From an uncultured Acetobacteraceae bacterium (GTDB lineage: Bacteria; Pseudomonadota; Alphaproteobacteria; Acetobacterales; Acetobacteraceae): a stretch of DNA of 46,313 nucleotides. Position 1 is the stretch's first letter, and each line of letters starts with the position of its first letter. Positions 25,124 to 33,770 of this stretch are shown one piece after another. The stretch is taken from NCBI GenBank assembly GCA_937873175.1, contig CALMVT010000026.1, forward strand, positions 1-46,313. The letters run 5' to 3'. Both the position numbers and the translations under genes were made by a program. Under the pieces are notes generated by a model that saw only the letters and a list, made by a program, of their open reading frames with translations, was not told the DNA's origin and searched no databases.

Positions 25124-26059
25124 TCAAAGGTATGACTTGGCGAGCAGCATATGCACGCCCTTGTTGCCGTCCACGGTCTGCGTTACCCGCAGATCGCCGA
25201 TCAGCGAGCACAGCATGTAGGCCTGGTTGCGTGACAGGTTGGTGCGGCGGCAGACATGCTTGACCATTTCCCGCACCGCCTGCTTGGCCGCGTCGTCCAA
25301 GTCCTCGTCGAGGCCGATGGACATCAAGTGCGTGGACGTTTCCGCGAAGGGGAAATCGACCTTCAAGTCCTTGCGGACGGACAGGCGGAACGTGCCGGAC
25401 AGGCCGGTTTCCAGCGCCGTGATGCACACCTCGCCGTCGCCCTGCACGCCGTGGCCGTCGCCCGCCATGAACAGCGCGCCCTCGTTGAACACGGGCAGGT
25501 ACAGCGTCGTGCCGGGCTTCAGCTCTTTGTTGTCCATGTTGCCGCCAAAGGCCCGCGGCACCGCGGAGCCGCAGCGTCCCCAGGCCACCGGCGGCGCCAC
25601 GCCGATGATGCCGAAGAACGGGTCGAGCGGCAGCTCCGTGCCCCACGGCAGCGTGCAGATGTTGCGCGTCCGATCGATGGCGGGGTGGATCGTCTCGTAG
25701 TCCGTGAACTCCTCCGGCAGCGTGCCGAGCAGCGGCAGGATGGCGACGAAGCCCCAGTCCATCGTGGGTTGGGCGTCGAGGATGTCCACTTGCAGCGTGT
25801 CGCCGGGCTGCGCGCCGCGCACATGGACCGGCCCGGTGATGAAGTGCGGCCCCGGCCCTTCCGGCAGGGTTTGCAATGCCGCCAGATAGTCCGCGGGCAC
25901 GCGCGACATTTCGGGCAGGGTCGCCATGCCGCCGGCCGGGAACGAGTACAGCTTCACGGTGTCACCGGACTCGACTTCCAGCACCGGCGGGCTGGTCGCG
26001 TCCAGGTAGCCAAGAACCATTTTGTCCGGCGTTGCTGGGATTTCGTGGTGCTGCGGCAT
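25124..26059 (-). CDS. Acetamidase/formamidase family protein (cytoplasmic)
   Basis: A 311-residue FmdA_AmdA-family enzyme that hydrolyses formamide, acetamide or similar small amides to the acid and ammonia. The conserved MAGDGHGVQGDGEVC block (near residue 200) carries the family acidic and His residues, and TGPVHVRGAQPGDTLQVDIL near 80-100 is the usual N-terminal block. No signal peptide. The ATG at 26059 is preceded by AAGGGG. It sits between the two ABC systems of the cluster and could serve the amide importer just downstream. Confidence 0.92.
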   Translation of the reverse strand: MPQHHEIPATPDKMVLGYLDATSPPVLEVESGDTVKLYSFPAGGMATLPEMSRVPADYLAALQTLPEGPGPHFITGPVHVRGAQPGDTLQVDILDAQPTMDWGFVAILPLLGTLPEEFTDYETIHPAIDRTRNICTLPWGTELPLDPFFGIIGVAPPVAWGRCGSAVPRAFGGNMDNKELKPGTTLYLPVFNEGALFMAGDGHGVQGDGEVCITALETGLSGTFRLSVRKDLKVDFPFAETSTHLMSIGLDEDLDDAAKQAVREMVKHVCRRTNLSRNQAYMLCSLIGDLRVTQTVDGNKGVHMLLAKSYL

Positions 26060-26111
26060 GGTGGTCCCCTTTTGCCCTTGGATCAACAGAACGCGGCGCG
26101 TGTGCGGCCCA

Positions 26112-27104
26112 TCACCGGGACGCCGCGTCGTATACGGCGTGGCTCCAAGCGCCTTCCGGCGTCTTGGTGATGACGGGATCGCCGCCGCTGCTCAGCAGCT
26201 CGTCCACCGTGCGCTCATAGGCGGCGGGATCGAGGTAGCCCATCCGCTTCGGGTCGGCGCCCAGCAGCTTCGCCACCTCGCCCATCATGCGCTTCTGGTG
26301 CGCCGCGGTTTGCGCGCCCGCCGTGTCGTTGGACAGCACGATCTTCACCGCCTCGTCCTGATGGGCGGCGGCGTATTGCCAGCCCTTCACCGAGGCTTGC
26401 AGGAACCGGGCGAGAACCGCGACGGTGGCCGGGTCGGCGAGCTTGCTTTCAACCGTGTAAAGCCCGTCCTCCAGGGTGGCGACGCCCTGGTCCTCGTAGC
26501 GGAACACATGGAGCTGGTCGGGCTTCATGCCGGCTTCGATCAATTGCCAGTATTCGTTGTAGGTCATGGTGGAGATGCAGGCTGCCTGCTTCTGCAGCAG
26601 CGGATCGACGTTGAAGCCCTGCTTCAGCACAGTGACGCCGTCCGGGCCGCCGGCGATCGGCAGCTTCAGCTTGGCCATCCAAGACAGGAACGGGTACTCG
26701 TTGCCGCTGAACCACACGCCCAGCGTCTTGCCCTTGAACTGCGCCGGGCTGGATACGCCGCTATCTTTGCGGCAGGTGAGCTGCATCCCGGACTTCTCGA
26801 AGATTTGCGCGATGTTGACGAGCCTCACGCCCTTGTCCCGCGCGGCGAGCGCGGAGGGCATCCAATCCACGATCACGTCCGCGCCGCCGCCGGCGATCAC
26901 CTGGGCCGGGCTGATGTCCGGCCCGCCCGGCTTGATCGCCACGTCCAGCCCTGCGTCGGCGTAAAACCCCTTTGCGGCGGCGACGTAGTACCCGGCGAAC
27001 TGCGCCTGCGGCACCCATTTCAGTTGCAGCGTGAGCTTGTCCGCGGCCCGGGCGTGCCCAACAAGGCCGAACAGCGTGGCGGCGGCAAGCAAGAAGCGTC
27101 GCAT
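26112..27104 (-). CDS. NMT1/THI5-like ABC substrate-binding protein (pyrimidine/riboflavin-type)
   Basis: A 330-residue periplasmic binding protein with a signal peptide (about 1-20, ending ARAA). The mature N-terminus LTLQLKWVPQAQFAGYYVA followed by KGFYADAGLDV is the signature of the group that includes ThiY (formyl-aminopyrimidine), RibY (riboflavin) and related pyrimidine-binding proteins. This family folds like the HMP synthase THI5. It delivers the ligand to the two permeases and ATPase that precede it in the same transcript. Next to rutBCD, a pyrimidine or pyrimidine-derived ligand is the best guess. Confidence 0.88.
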   Translation of the reverse strand: MRRFLLAAATLFGLVGHARAADKLTLQLKWVPQAQFAGYYVAAAKGFYADAGLDVAIKPGGPDISPAQVIAGGGADVIVDWMPSALAARDKGVRLVNIAQIFEKSGMQLTCRKDSGVSSPAQFKGKTLGVWFSGNEYPFLSWMAKLKLPIAGGPDGVTVLKQGFNVDPLLQKQAACISTMTYNEYWQLIEAGMKPDQLHVFRYEDQGVATLEDGLYTVESKLADPATVAVLARFLQASVKGWQYAAAHQDEAVKIVLSNDTAGAQTAAHQKRMMGEVAKLLGADPKRMGYLDPAAYERTVDELLSSGGDPVITKTPEGAWSHAVYDAASR

Positions 27105-27124
27105 GAAGGCTCCCCTACGGAAGT

Positions 27125-27955
27125 TCAACGGAAAGACGGGTGCCAGAACGCGACCCGGCGCTCCAGCAGCGACAAGGCGGCAAAAGCCAGCGTGCCGGTC
27201 AAGGACGCCAGCACGATCTCCGCCCACACCAGGTCGAGGTTCATCCGCGTCGCCTCCGTGCTGATGCGGAACCCCATGCCGACAACCGGCGTGCCGAAGA
27301 ACTCGGCGACGATGGCGCCGATCAGCGCCAGCGTGGCGTTCAGCTTAAGCGCCACGAACAGGAACGGCACCGCGGCGGGCAGGCGCAGCCGCAGCAGGGT
27401 CGCGAGGTAGCCGGCCCCGTAACCGCGCATCAGGTCGCGCTCGACAGCACCCGCGGCGGCAAGGCCTGCCGTCGCCTGCACCAGGGTGGGAAAGAAGGTC
27501 ATCACGGCCACGACGGCAGCCTTGCTCGGCCAATCGAAGCCGAACCACATGACCATGATGGGGGCAATGCCGACGATGGGCATGGCGGCGGCAAGGCTGC
27601 CGAGCGGCATCACGCCGCGCCGCAGGAAGTCCGACCGGTCAAGCGCGATGGCGGCACACAGCCCGGCCGCGCACCCAATCGCGTAGCCCGGCAGCACCGC
27701 CCGCAGCACCGTCTGCACCCAATCGACGCCGAGCGTCGGCAAATGGGTGGCGAACGCCCAAGCGATAGCCGACGGCGGCGGCAGCAGCACGCCGGGCACG
27801 CCGTAGCCGATGCAGGCGACCTGCCACGCCGCAAGTAGCAGGAGGCCGAACAGCACGGGCGGCCCGATGCGCGCCGCGGCTCTCCTGCCCCGCGCCAGCC
27901 GCCAAAGCAGCCCCCCGCCCCCGGCCAGCACGCCGAACAGCAGCAGCGTCGTCAC
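27125..27955 (-). CDS. ABC transporter permease (SsuC/ThiX/TauC type), second of two
   Basis: A 276-residue BPD_transp_1 permease with about six helices. The EAA-like loop is visible as DLMRGYGAGYLATLLRLRLP (about 180-200), and VMWFGFDWPSKAAVV precedes it. The start was placed at the GTG at 27955, whose GTGA overlaps the stop of the neighbouring permease gene; an ATG at 27970 would give five more residues. It forms a heterodimeric channel with the permease encoded just upstream. Confidence 0.88.
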   Translation of the reverse strand: MTTLLLFGVLAGGGGLLWRLARGRRAAARIGPPVLFGLLLLAAWQVACIGYGVPGVLLPPPSAIAWAFATHLPTLGVDWVQTVLRAVLPGYAIGCAAGLCAAIALDRSDFLRRGVMPLGSLAAAMPIVGIAPIMVMWFGFDWPSKAAVVAVMTFFPTLVQATAGLAAAGAVERDLMRGYGAGYLATLLRLRLPAAVPFLFVALKLNATLALIGAIVAEFFGTPVVGMGFRISTEATRMNLDLVWAEIVLASLTGTLAFAALSLLERRVAFWHPSFR

Positions 27956-28818
27956 AGCCGCCCGCCCCATGCGCGCGCCAGGCCGGCTTGGGCCAGCGCG
28001 ACGACGCCGGTCGCGAGCATCGCGAGCGCCCCCGCGGTGAACAGCGCCGCCCAGATCTGCAAAGTCTGGCCGTAATACGACCCGGCCAGCAGCCGCGCGC
28101 CCAGCCCGGCCTGCGCGCCCGTCGGCAACTCTGCGACGATGGCGCCGACCAGGGCCAGCGCGCCAGCCACCTTCAGCGCCGGGAACAGGAACGCCATGGA
28201 CGCGGGCCAGCGCAGCTGGGTGAACACTTGGACGCCCGAGGCGGCGTAGGTGCGCATGAGGTCGCGCTGCATCGGGTCCGGCGCGCGCAGGCCCGTGACC
28301 ATGGCAGTCGTGATCGGAAAGAAGCTGAGCCACCCGGCGATCAGCGCCTTGGGCCACAACCCCGTCAGCCCGGCATGGCCCAGCACGACGATCACCATGG
28401 GCGCGATGGCGAGCACCGGCACCGTCTGGCTCGCGATCACCCACGGCATCAGGGAGCGGTCCAGCGTGCGGGCATGGACGATGCCAACCGCAAGCGCCGT
28501 GCCGAGCACAACCGCGATGGCGAAGCCGCACAGCGCCGCCCCGGCGGTCACGCCGGCATGGAACACCAGGCTGCGCGGCGAGGAAACGGGGTAGCCGGAC
28601 AATTCATCCAGGATTTCACCCGCGACCTGGTGCGGCGCGGGCAGCAACGGGCGATCCAGCGAAAGGGTTGAACGCCACACGTCGCCCGCGCTTGCGCCCT
28701 CATCGGCCAGGCTCGCCGCCGCGTCATGGTTCATCCACATCGCCACGGGATACCAGACCGCGACCAGCGCCAGCAGCACGGCGGCGACCGGCAGGGCACT
28801 ACCAAGGCGGTTAATCAT
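27952..28818 (-). CDS. ABC transporter permease (SsuC/ThiX/TauC type), first of two
   Basis: A 288-residue permease with an N-terminal helix (about 8-25), a periplasmic segment to ~90 and five further helices. The cytoplasmic EAA-type loop DLMRTYAASGVQVFTQLRWP lies near 195-215. The two permeases are only distantly alike, so they are a heterodimer pair and not a recent duplication. The ATG at 28818 overlaps the ATPase stop by 8 bases (ATGATTAA). The long periplasmic loop resembles permeases predicted for pyrimidine or riboflavin import. Confidence 0.88.
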   Translation of the reverse strand: MINRLGSALPVAAVLLALVAVWYPVAMWMNHDAAASLADEGASAGDVWRSTLSLDRPLLPAPHQVAGEILDELSGYPVSSPRSLVFHAGVTAGAALCGFAIAVVLGTALAVGIVHARTLDRSLMPWVIASQTVPVLAIAPMVIVVLGHAGLTGLWPKALIAGWLSFFPITTAMVTGLRAPDPMQRDLMRTYAASGVQVFTQLRWPASMAFLFPALKVAGALALVGAIVAELPTGAQAGLGARLLAGSYYGQTLQIWAALFTAGALAMLATGVVALAQAGLARAWGGRL

Positions 28819-29644
28819 AGCTATGCCCGGCCCGCAGCGCGCGGCGCACGCCATGGGCGACGGCCAGGAATGCGGGCGCTTCGCGGACATCGAGCGGGCG
28901 CTCGCCCGGCCCGAGATCCACGTCGATGACCTCCACCACCCGCCCCGGCCGCGGCGACATCACCACGACCCGGGAGGACAGGTACACGGCCTCCGGGATC
29001 GAGTGCGTCACGAACACGCACGTCAGCCCGGTTTGCCGCCACAGCCGGTGCAGATGCAGGTTCAGCGTGTCGCGGGTGATCTCGTCCAATGCGCCGAACG
29101 GCTCGTCCATCAGCAGCAAGGACGGCTCGAAGCACAAGGCGCGGGCGATGGACACGCGCTGCTGCATCCCGCCCGAAAGCTGCCACGGGAAGCGCCGCTT
29201 GAAGTCACGCAGGCCCACAAGGCCCAGGTAGCGGGCGGCACGCTCGCGCTGCTCCGCCTTCGGCATGCCCGAAAGCTCCAGCGGCAGGCGCACGTTGCGC
29301 TCGGCGCTGCGCCAAGGGAATAGCGCGGGCGCCTGGAACACGTAGCCATAGGCGCGGGACAGCCGGGCCTCGCGCGGGGTCTGGCCCGCGACGAGGAGGC
29401 GCCCGGCGGTCGGCTGCTCCAGGTCGGCAACCGCGCGCAGCAGGGTCGTCTTGCCGCAGCCGGACGGGCCGATCAGCGAGGTGAACGACCCTTGGGGAAC
29501 CGACAAATGGATGTCGGACAGCGCGTGCGTGACCTCGCCCCCGGCGGCGAAGGTGAGCGAGACGCCCTCGGCCCGGATGGCGTCGGCAGGCGTCGCGGGC
29601 TGGGCCGATGGCCGCAGACTGGCCGATGCCACGCCCGCCGTCAC
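28811..29644 (-). CDS. ABC transporter ATP-binding protein (SsuB/ThiZ/TauB type)
   Basis: A 277-residue ATPase with Walker A GPSGCGKT (59-66), Q-loop FQAPALFPW (103-111), signature LSGGM (156-160), Walker B LLLMDEP (176-182) and H-loop VTHS. The PALFPWRSAERNV block is typical of the nitrate/taurine/HMP-type importers. The GTG start at 29644 overlaps the rutD stop (GTGA), implying coupled translation and a functional link between the importer and the Rut enzymes. Confidence 0.92.
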   Translation of the reverse strand: MTAGVASASLRPSAQPATPADAIRAEGVSLTFAAGGEVTHALSDIHLSVPQGSFTSLIGPSGCGKTTLLRAVADLEQPTAGRLLVAGQTPREARLSRAYGYVFQAPALFPWRSAERNVRLPLELSGMPKAEQRERAARYLGLVGLRDFKRRFPWQLSGGMQQRVSIARALCFEPSLLLMDEPFGALDEITRDTLNLHLHRLWRQTGLTCVFVTHSIPEAVYLSSRVVVMSPRPGRVVEVIDVDLGPGERPLDVREAPAFLAVAHGVRRALRAGHSYD

Positions 29645-30420
29645 GCGCGCTGCTCGGCCAGGAAGCCGCACAGCGCCGCGTTGAACGCTTCCGGCTCCGT
29701 CACCGTGAAGCCGTGGCCGCCCTCGGCGACGACCCACAGGCGCGCGCCGGGAATGCCGGCGGCCAATGTTTCCGACGCGGTCCAGGGCACCAATAGGTCG
29801 TCGCGCGCCGCGGCCACCAGCGTCGGGCAGGCGATCTCCCCCAGACGGTCCGCAACGTCAAAGGCGAGCAGAGCCGCGATGCGCTTCAGCAGCGTGTCCG
29901 TGCCCTGGAACTGCGCAACGGCGTGCTCGTGCTCGCGCGCCAGGCGTTCGGCGTTTCGCGCCATCCAGGGCGCCGGGTAAAGGAACAGCGGCTGCGCCCG
30001 CACGTAAGCCTCGGGACCGATGCGCAGCAGGTCGCGGCGCACGTCGAAGCAGCGCGTGGTGTGGGCATCGCCGCGCGCCCAGGCGTTGACCAAAACGAGG
30101 CTGCCGATGCGGTCCGGACGCCGCAGCGCAAGGTTCAGGCCGACCAGGCCGCCGAGCGCGTGGCCGACGAAGCGGCAGCGCCCGATGCCGAGTTCGTCCA
30201 GGATGGCCGTCACGTCATCCGCCATGGCGGCGATCGAATAGGCATCGGGCAACGGTTCGGCGCTCCGCCCGGTGCCGCGCTGATCATACGTCACCACGCG
30301 GTATTGCCGGCACAGCGCCTGGAGCTGCGGCGCCCAGAACGACCCTGCGCCGCCGAGGCCGGACGACAGCAGCACCGTCCCGTGCCCGCTCAACGCCTCG
30401 CCGTGGACCTCGTGATGCAC
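29641..30420 (-). CDS. rutD: RutD, alpha/beta-hydrolase-fold protein of pyrimidine degradation
   Basis: About 259 residues. Long blocks agree with Escherichia coli RutD as I remember it: SGLGGAGSFWAPQL near 20-33, YDQRGTGRS near 45-53, VGHALGGLVG near 85-94 and AQPLFLYPAPWMARNA near 140. RutD speeds removal of aminoacrylate to malonic semialdehyde and ammonia. The nucleophile elbow reads G-H-A-L-G (86-90): Ala replaces the usual catalytic Ser, as in E. coli RutD, so it is not a classical serine esterase. The GTG at 30420 gives a start close to the family start. It lies 8 bases after rutC. Confidence 0.93.
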   Translation of the reverse strand: MHHEVHGEALSGHGTVLLSSGLGGAGSFWAPQLQALCRQYRVVTYDQRGTGRSAEPLPDAYSIAAMADDVTAILDELGIGRCRFVGHALGGLVGLNLALRRPDRIGSLVLVNAWARGDAHTTRCFDVRRDLLRIGPEAYVRAQPLFLYPAPWMARNAERLAREHEHAVAQFQGTDTLLKRIAALLAFDVADRLGEIACPTLVAAARDDLLVPWTASETLAAGIPGARLWVVAEGGHGFTVTEPEAFNAALCGFLAEQRA

Positions 30421-30428
30421 GGGCGCAG

Positions 30429-30821
30429 TCAGGCCGGCGTGCCGATATGCGCCGTGGTGGCGATCTCCACCAGCGCGTCGGGCTTCACCAGGCCGCATTG
30501 CACGCAGTAGCGCGCCGGCTTGTCGCCCGGGAAGAACTCGGCATACACGGCGTTGATCGCGGCGTAGTTGGCCCAGTCGGTGATGAAGATGGCGTTGAAC
30601 GTCACGTCGGCCATGGTGCCGCCGGCGGTTTCGACCACCGACTTGATGGTGTTGAGGACGTGCCGGGCCTGCGCCGCCGGGTCGCCGACGTGCACGACGT
30701 TGTTGTCCCGGTCGAACGGCAGGGTGCCGGACACGTAGAGCACGCCGTCGGCAAGGGCGCCGGGGGAATACGGGGCGAGAGGCTTGCCGCTGCCCGCGGG
30801 GATGATCGGCTTCATCGGCAT
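30429..30821 (-). CDS. rutC: RutC, RidA-family aminoacrylate deaminase
   Basis: 130 residues, the family length. Very close to E. coli RutC in [20 protein letters not shown] (about 64-83) and [20 protein letters not shown] (about 96-115). RutC is the Rid-family member that deaminates 3-aminoacrylate (or reduces its peracid) in the Rut uracil pathway. Arg104 corresponds to the RidA arginine that holds the substrate carboxylate, and Glu119 to the conserved acid. The ATG at 30821 overlaps the end of rutB by 10 bases and has AGGAACAG upstream. Confidence 0.96.
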   Translation of the reverse strand: MPMKPIIPAGSGKPLAPYSPGALADGVLYVSGTLPFDRDNNVVHVGDPAAQARHVLNTIKSVVETAGGTMADVTFNAIFITDWANYAAINAVYAEFFPGDKPARYCVQCGLVKPDALVEIATTAHIGTPA

Positions 30822-31573
30822 GGCGACTGTTCCTGTGGATGATCGGTCGGGGGCGCCTGCAGGATTGCACCGCAGAAATCGGCCACGGTCGAGACCCAGC
30901 CGAAGAACTTCTCGATGTTGTAGAGCGCCGCCTGCTGCAAGAACTCCGGCCCGGCCTGATGCGTGGCGTCCGCCAGCACGACGCCGAAATACTCAAGGTG
31001 GAAGGCGTCGCGCAGCGCCGACTCAACGCACACGTTCGTCGCGACCCCGGTGAACACCAAGTTGCGGATGCCGCGGGCGCGCAGCACGCTGTCAATGTTG
31101 GTGTTGAAGAACACGCTGTAGCGGGTCTTGGGGATGACGATGTCGCCGGGCTGCGGCATCAGCGCATCGACGAGGGCGTAGTCCCATCCTCCTTTGGCCA
31201 GCAGCGTCCCCGCGAGCTCGGGGCGGGCGCGCATGGTCTTCAGCGCGTTGGACTTGTGCCAGTTGGGAGAGCCGGGGCCGCCCGCCTCGACGTAGCCGGG
31301 GTCCCAGCCGTTCTGCAGGAAAACAACTTGGACGCCTGCGGCCCGGGCCGCATCGACCGCGGCCACCACCCGCTCGGTCGCCGCCGCGGCGCCCGCGATG
31401 TCGAACCCGGCGACGTCGAGATAGCCACCGGGCGAGGCGTAGGCGTTCTGCATATCGACCACCACCAGCGCGGTCTTGTCCGGCTCGATGCGGATCGGCT
31501 CGGGCCGCGCCGGCAGCACGACCGCGGGGCCGGCCGGCTCCAGGCCGGACATTTGGGTTCCGCTCGCCTCCAT
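30812..31573 (-). CDS. rutB: RutB, ureidoacrylate/peroxyureidoacrylate amidohydrolase
   Basis: A 253-residue isochorismatase-like cysteine hydrolase. It matches E. coli RutB across [20 protein letters not shown] (about 94-113) and [16 protein letters not shown]. The catalytic triad Asp40 (VVDMQNAY), Lys149 (IPKTRYS) and Cys182 corresponds to E. coli D24/K133/C166 with a constant offset of 16. It splits ureidoacrylate or its peracid to carbamate plus aminoacrylate. The ATG at 31573 has an ideal GGAGG 7 bases upstream (31581-31585), which settles the start. The N-terminus is ~16 residues longer than in E. coli. Rut gene order B-C-D is kept but no rutA precedes it; the upstream gene is an exported formamidase. 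Confidence 0.96.
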   Translation of the reverse strand: MEASGTQMSGLEPAGPAVVLPARPEPIRIEPDKTALVVVDMQNAYASPGGYLDVAGFDIAGAAAATERVVAAVDAARAAGVQVVFLQNGWDPGYVEAGGPGSPNWHKSNALKTMRARPELAGTLLAKGGWDYALVDALMPQPGDIVIPKTRYSVFFNTNIDSVLRARGIRNLVFTGVATNVCVESALRDAFHLEYFGVVLADATHQAGPEFLQQAALYNIEKFFGWVSTVADFCGAILQAPPTDHPQEQSPCR

Positions 31574-31628
31574 CCCGCTTCCTCCGCCCCTCGCATGCGA
31601 TTCACGCATGAACCATGCCATGCGGGCG

Positions 31629-33065
31629 CTACGCCCCGAACATCGCCTTTTTGATGATCGCGTGCACGCCCCAGTTCGCGTCCACCACCTGCGTCACCCC
31701 GAAATCCACGCCCACCGAGATCAGCGAGATCGCCTCGTCCTCCGTCAAGCCCTTGGCCTGCATCAGGAACTGCCGCGCCTTGCGGAAGGCGTCGCGCATC
31801 GCGAGGTCGAGGGACGACTTGGCGGCGATATCGGTTTGCGCGGAGGGACCAAGCTGCCGCAGGTAGTCGGGGTAGCTGAACCCGCACATCAGCCACTCGC
31901 TGGCGGTCTCGATCATCGGGAAGTCGAGGCCCTCCAAAGGCGTGCCGGCCAGGTCCGCCGCGCGGTGCAGGATGAATTGGAAGGTGCCGGTCATCGAGCA
32001 CTCGATGGCGGTGCCGCACAGCTCGGAATCGCCCTGGCTGGCGTGCGGGTCTCCCACGGAGAACAGCGCGCCCTCCACAGCGACGGGATAGTACATCGTG
32101 GCGCCCTTGCCGATCCGCCAGTTGTCGACGTTGCCGCCGAAATAGGCAGGCGGGATGCTGTTCACGAGGCCCGCCTCGCGCGGCGCCACCGTCATGACGC
32201 CGAAATGCGGTCGCACCGGCACCCGGATGTTCTTGAGCACGCCGTGGTTCTCCCGCACCGTCGCGTGGTCGATGGGCACGCCGGGGTAGTCGTAAAGGTC
32301 GTGCCGCACGCCGGACGGGTCGGTTTGCGGGGTGTAGGTGAAATTGTACACCGCCTGCGCCCAATCCCGGCCGCCGGTCGCGTCGATCTCGTAGATCGTC
32401 ACCACCTCCCGCGGCTTCGGCTCGGTCAGCAGGTCCTTGTACTGGAACCCCCACCAGGCCGCGAGGTTGGTGCCGAAGGCGCGGCCCTTGAAGGCCGGGT
32501 TGGCGCAGGGGCGCAGCTTGGTGTCGAGGATGCGCACTTCCAGCACATCGCCGGGCTGCGCGCCACGGATGGCGACCGGGCCGGTGCAGATGTGCACGCC
32601 GGCGCCCCCGCCCGCACCCACGGCGGCGTCCATCGCCCCGGCGCCGCGCCGGTTCACCGCCTTGTTGTCGCGCGTCCAGGCATACACGCTTTCCGCGCCC
32701 GGGTCGCCGCGGACCATGCGCTCGGTGTCGTCGCCCGCCTGATGGGTCAGCGTCTCGATCGTCACGAAGTCGCCCGACGCGATCTCCAGCCGCGGCTTGA
32801 GGTCCCGGCTGAAATAGCCCCAATGCACGGTGTCCGCGTTCACCGGCAGGTAGTGGTAGGACGGCTCGCCCGGCTGGCGCGCGGCGCTGCTCTGGGCGAG
32901 CGCGGGCGTGACCAGGGACGCGCCGCCGGCCAGGACCGCAGCCGCGCCGCCCGTGGCGACGAAGCCACTGCGCAGAAAGGCGCGGCGCTCAGCGCTTAAA
33001 TCGTCCCGCAGCGCGGCACGGTGCGCCTCGAACTCGGGACAGTTCGCGTCATCGCCTTGGCACAT
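31629..33065 (-). CDS. Exported acetamidase/formamidase family protein (Tat-type signal)
   Basis: 478 residues, much longer than the cytoplasmic homologue at 25124-26059. The N-terminus carries [14 protein letters not shown] (about 27-40) followed by a hydrophobic stretch and ALAQ, a twin-arginine-like signal, so a periplasmic location is predicted. The FmdA_AmdA core follows, with [20 protein letters not shown] near 165 and the [20 protein letters not shown] block near 330-350, where the family GDGH is GDPH. There is an insertion of ~100 residues between these blocks. It is the first gene of the 14-gene cluster and would release ammonia or a simpler compound outside the inner membrane. Substrate unknown. 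Confidence 0.88.
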   Translation of the reverse strand: MCQGDDANCPEFEAHRAALRDDLSAERRAFLRSGFVATGGAAAVLAGGASLVTPALAQSSAARQPGEPSYHYLPVNADTVHWGYFSRDLKPRLEIASGDFVTIETLTHQAGDDTERMVRGDPGAESVYAWTRDNKAVNRRGAGAMDAAVGAGGGAGVHICTGPVAIRGAQPGDVLEVRILDTKLRPCANPAFKGRAFGTNLAAWWGFQYKDLLTEPKPREVVTIYEIDATGGRDWAQAVYNFTYTPQTDPSGVRHDLYDYPGVPIDHATVRENHGVLKNIRVPVRPHFGVMTVAPREAGLVNSIPPAYFGGNVDNWRIGKGATMYYPVAVEGALFSVGDPHASQGDSELCGTAIECSMTGTFQFILHRAADLAGTPLEGLDFPMIETASEWLMCGFSYPDYLRQLGPSAQTDIAAKSSLDLAMRDAFRKARQFLMQAKGLTEDEAISLISVGVDFGVTQVVDANWGVHAIIKKAMFGA

Positions 33066-33218
33066 CGGTCAACCCCGTCCTTGCGTGGCCCCGTCCGAAA
33101 CGGGCGGAACGGGCGCAGCAAGCACCGTGCCACGCCTTGCCCGGCGACACGGGACGCCGCTAGGCTCCCGCGACGCGCCCGGAGCAACCCGGCTGGCGCT
33201 GCGCAGGGAGGCGAGACG

Positions 33219-33770
33219 ATGCGGCACCTATCTGATGGCGATGGCGGCGCGATGATGGCCCCCCTCCACAACAACCGCCGCGACCTGCTGCTTGCGCCGC
33301 TGCTTGCCGCGCTGCCCATGGCGCTGACGCAAGCCGCCCAGGCCAGCCCGCTTGACCCAGCGCAAACCATCATCCGCCCGCCCGCGGAGCACGCCTGGAA
33401 GCCCAACCCCGGCTTTCCCGAGCGCAGCGTCGATATGTGTCCGCTGACCGGGGACACGGCCAAGCCGGGCCTGTACTACACGCTGGTGCGCTGGTGGCCC
33501 GGCTACATGAGCGCGCCGCACACCTATGTCACCGACCGGTTCTGCATCGTCGTGTCGGGCACCTGGTGGTGCAACAGCGGCGCGGATTTCGACCCCGCCG
33601 CCTGCGTGCCGGTGGCGGCGGGCAGCTTCGTGCGCCGGGTCGCGGGCACGCCGCATTACGACGGCGTGATCCGCGGGCACCACGAGCCGGCCATCATCGC
33701 CATCTGCGGCATGGGGCCGGTGGGCTACGCCCTGTCCGATCCGTCCCAGCCCGGCTGGCGCGCGGTATGA
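33219..33770 (+). CDS. Exported cupin-like protein
   Basis: A 183-residue protein with NRRDLLLAPLLAALPMA (about 19-35) followed by a likely cleavage site near TQAAQAS, a Tat-like or Sec signal. The mature part has the small beta-barrel pattern of cupins: PHTYVTDRFCIVVSGTWW with a metal-type His (about 100-117), then PVAAGSFVRRVAGTPHYDG with a second His. It may bind a metal or small ligand in the periplasm; no enzymatic role can be named. GGGAGG lies 7 bases before the ATG at 33219. It is divergent from the formamidase gene and overlaps the following SDR by 4 bases (ATGA). Confidence 0.75.
   Translation: MRHLSDGDGGAMMAPLHNNRRDLLLAPLLAALPMALTQAAQASPLDPAQTIIRPPAEHAWKPNPGFPERSVDMCPLTGDTAKPGLYYTLVRWWPGYMSAPHTYVTDRFCIVVSGTWWCNSGADFDPAACVPVAAGSFVRRVAGTPHYDGVIRGHHEPAIIAICGMGPVGYALSDPSQPGWRAV

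Noticed and set aside
23958..25646. A 562-codon extension of the amide-type binding protein upstream of its signal peptide
   Set aside because: The extra codons overlap the formamidase gene out of frame, and the signal peptide at 25106 marks the true start.
33066..33218. A RutR operator (TTGACCA-type palindrome) upstream of the 14-gene cluster
   Set aside because: Only half-site-like GGTCAA near 33067 was found, with no second arm, so no RutR site is claimed.
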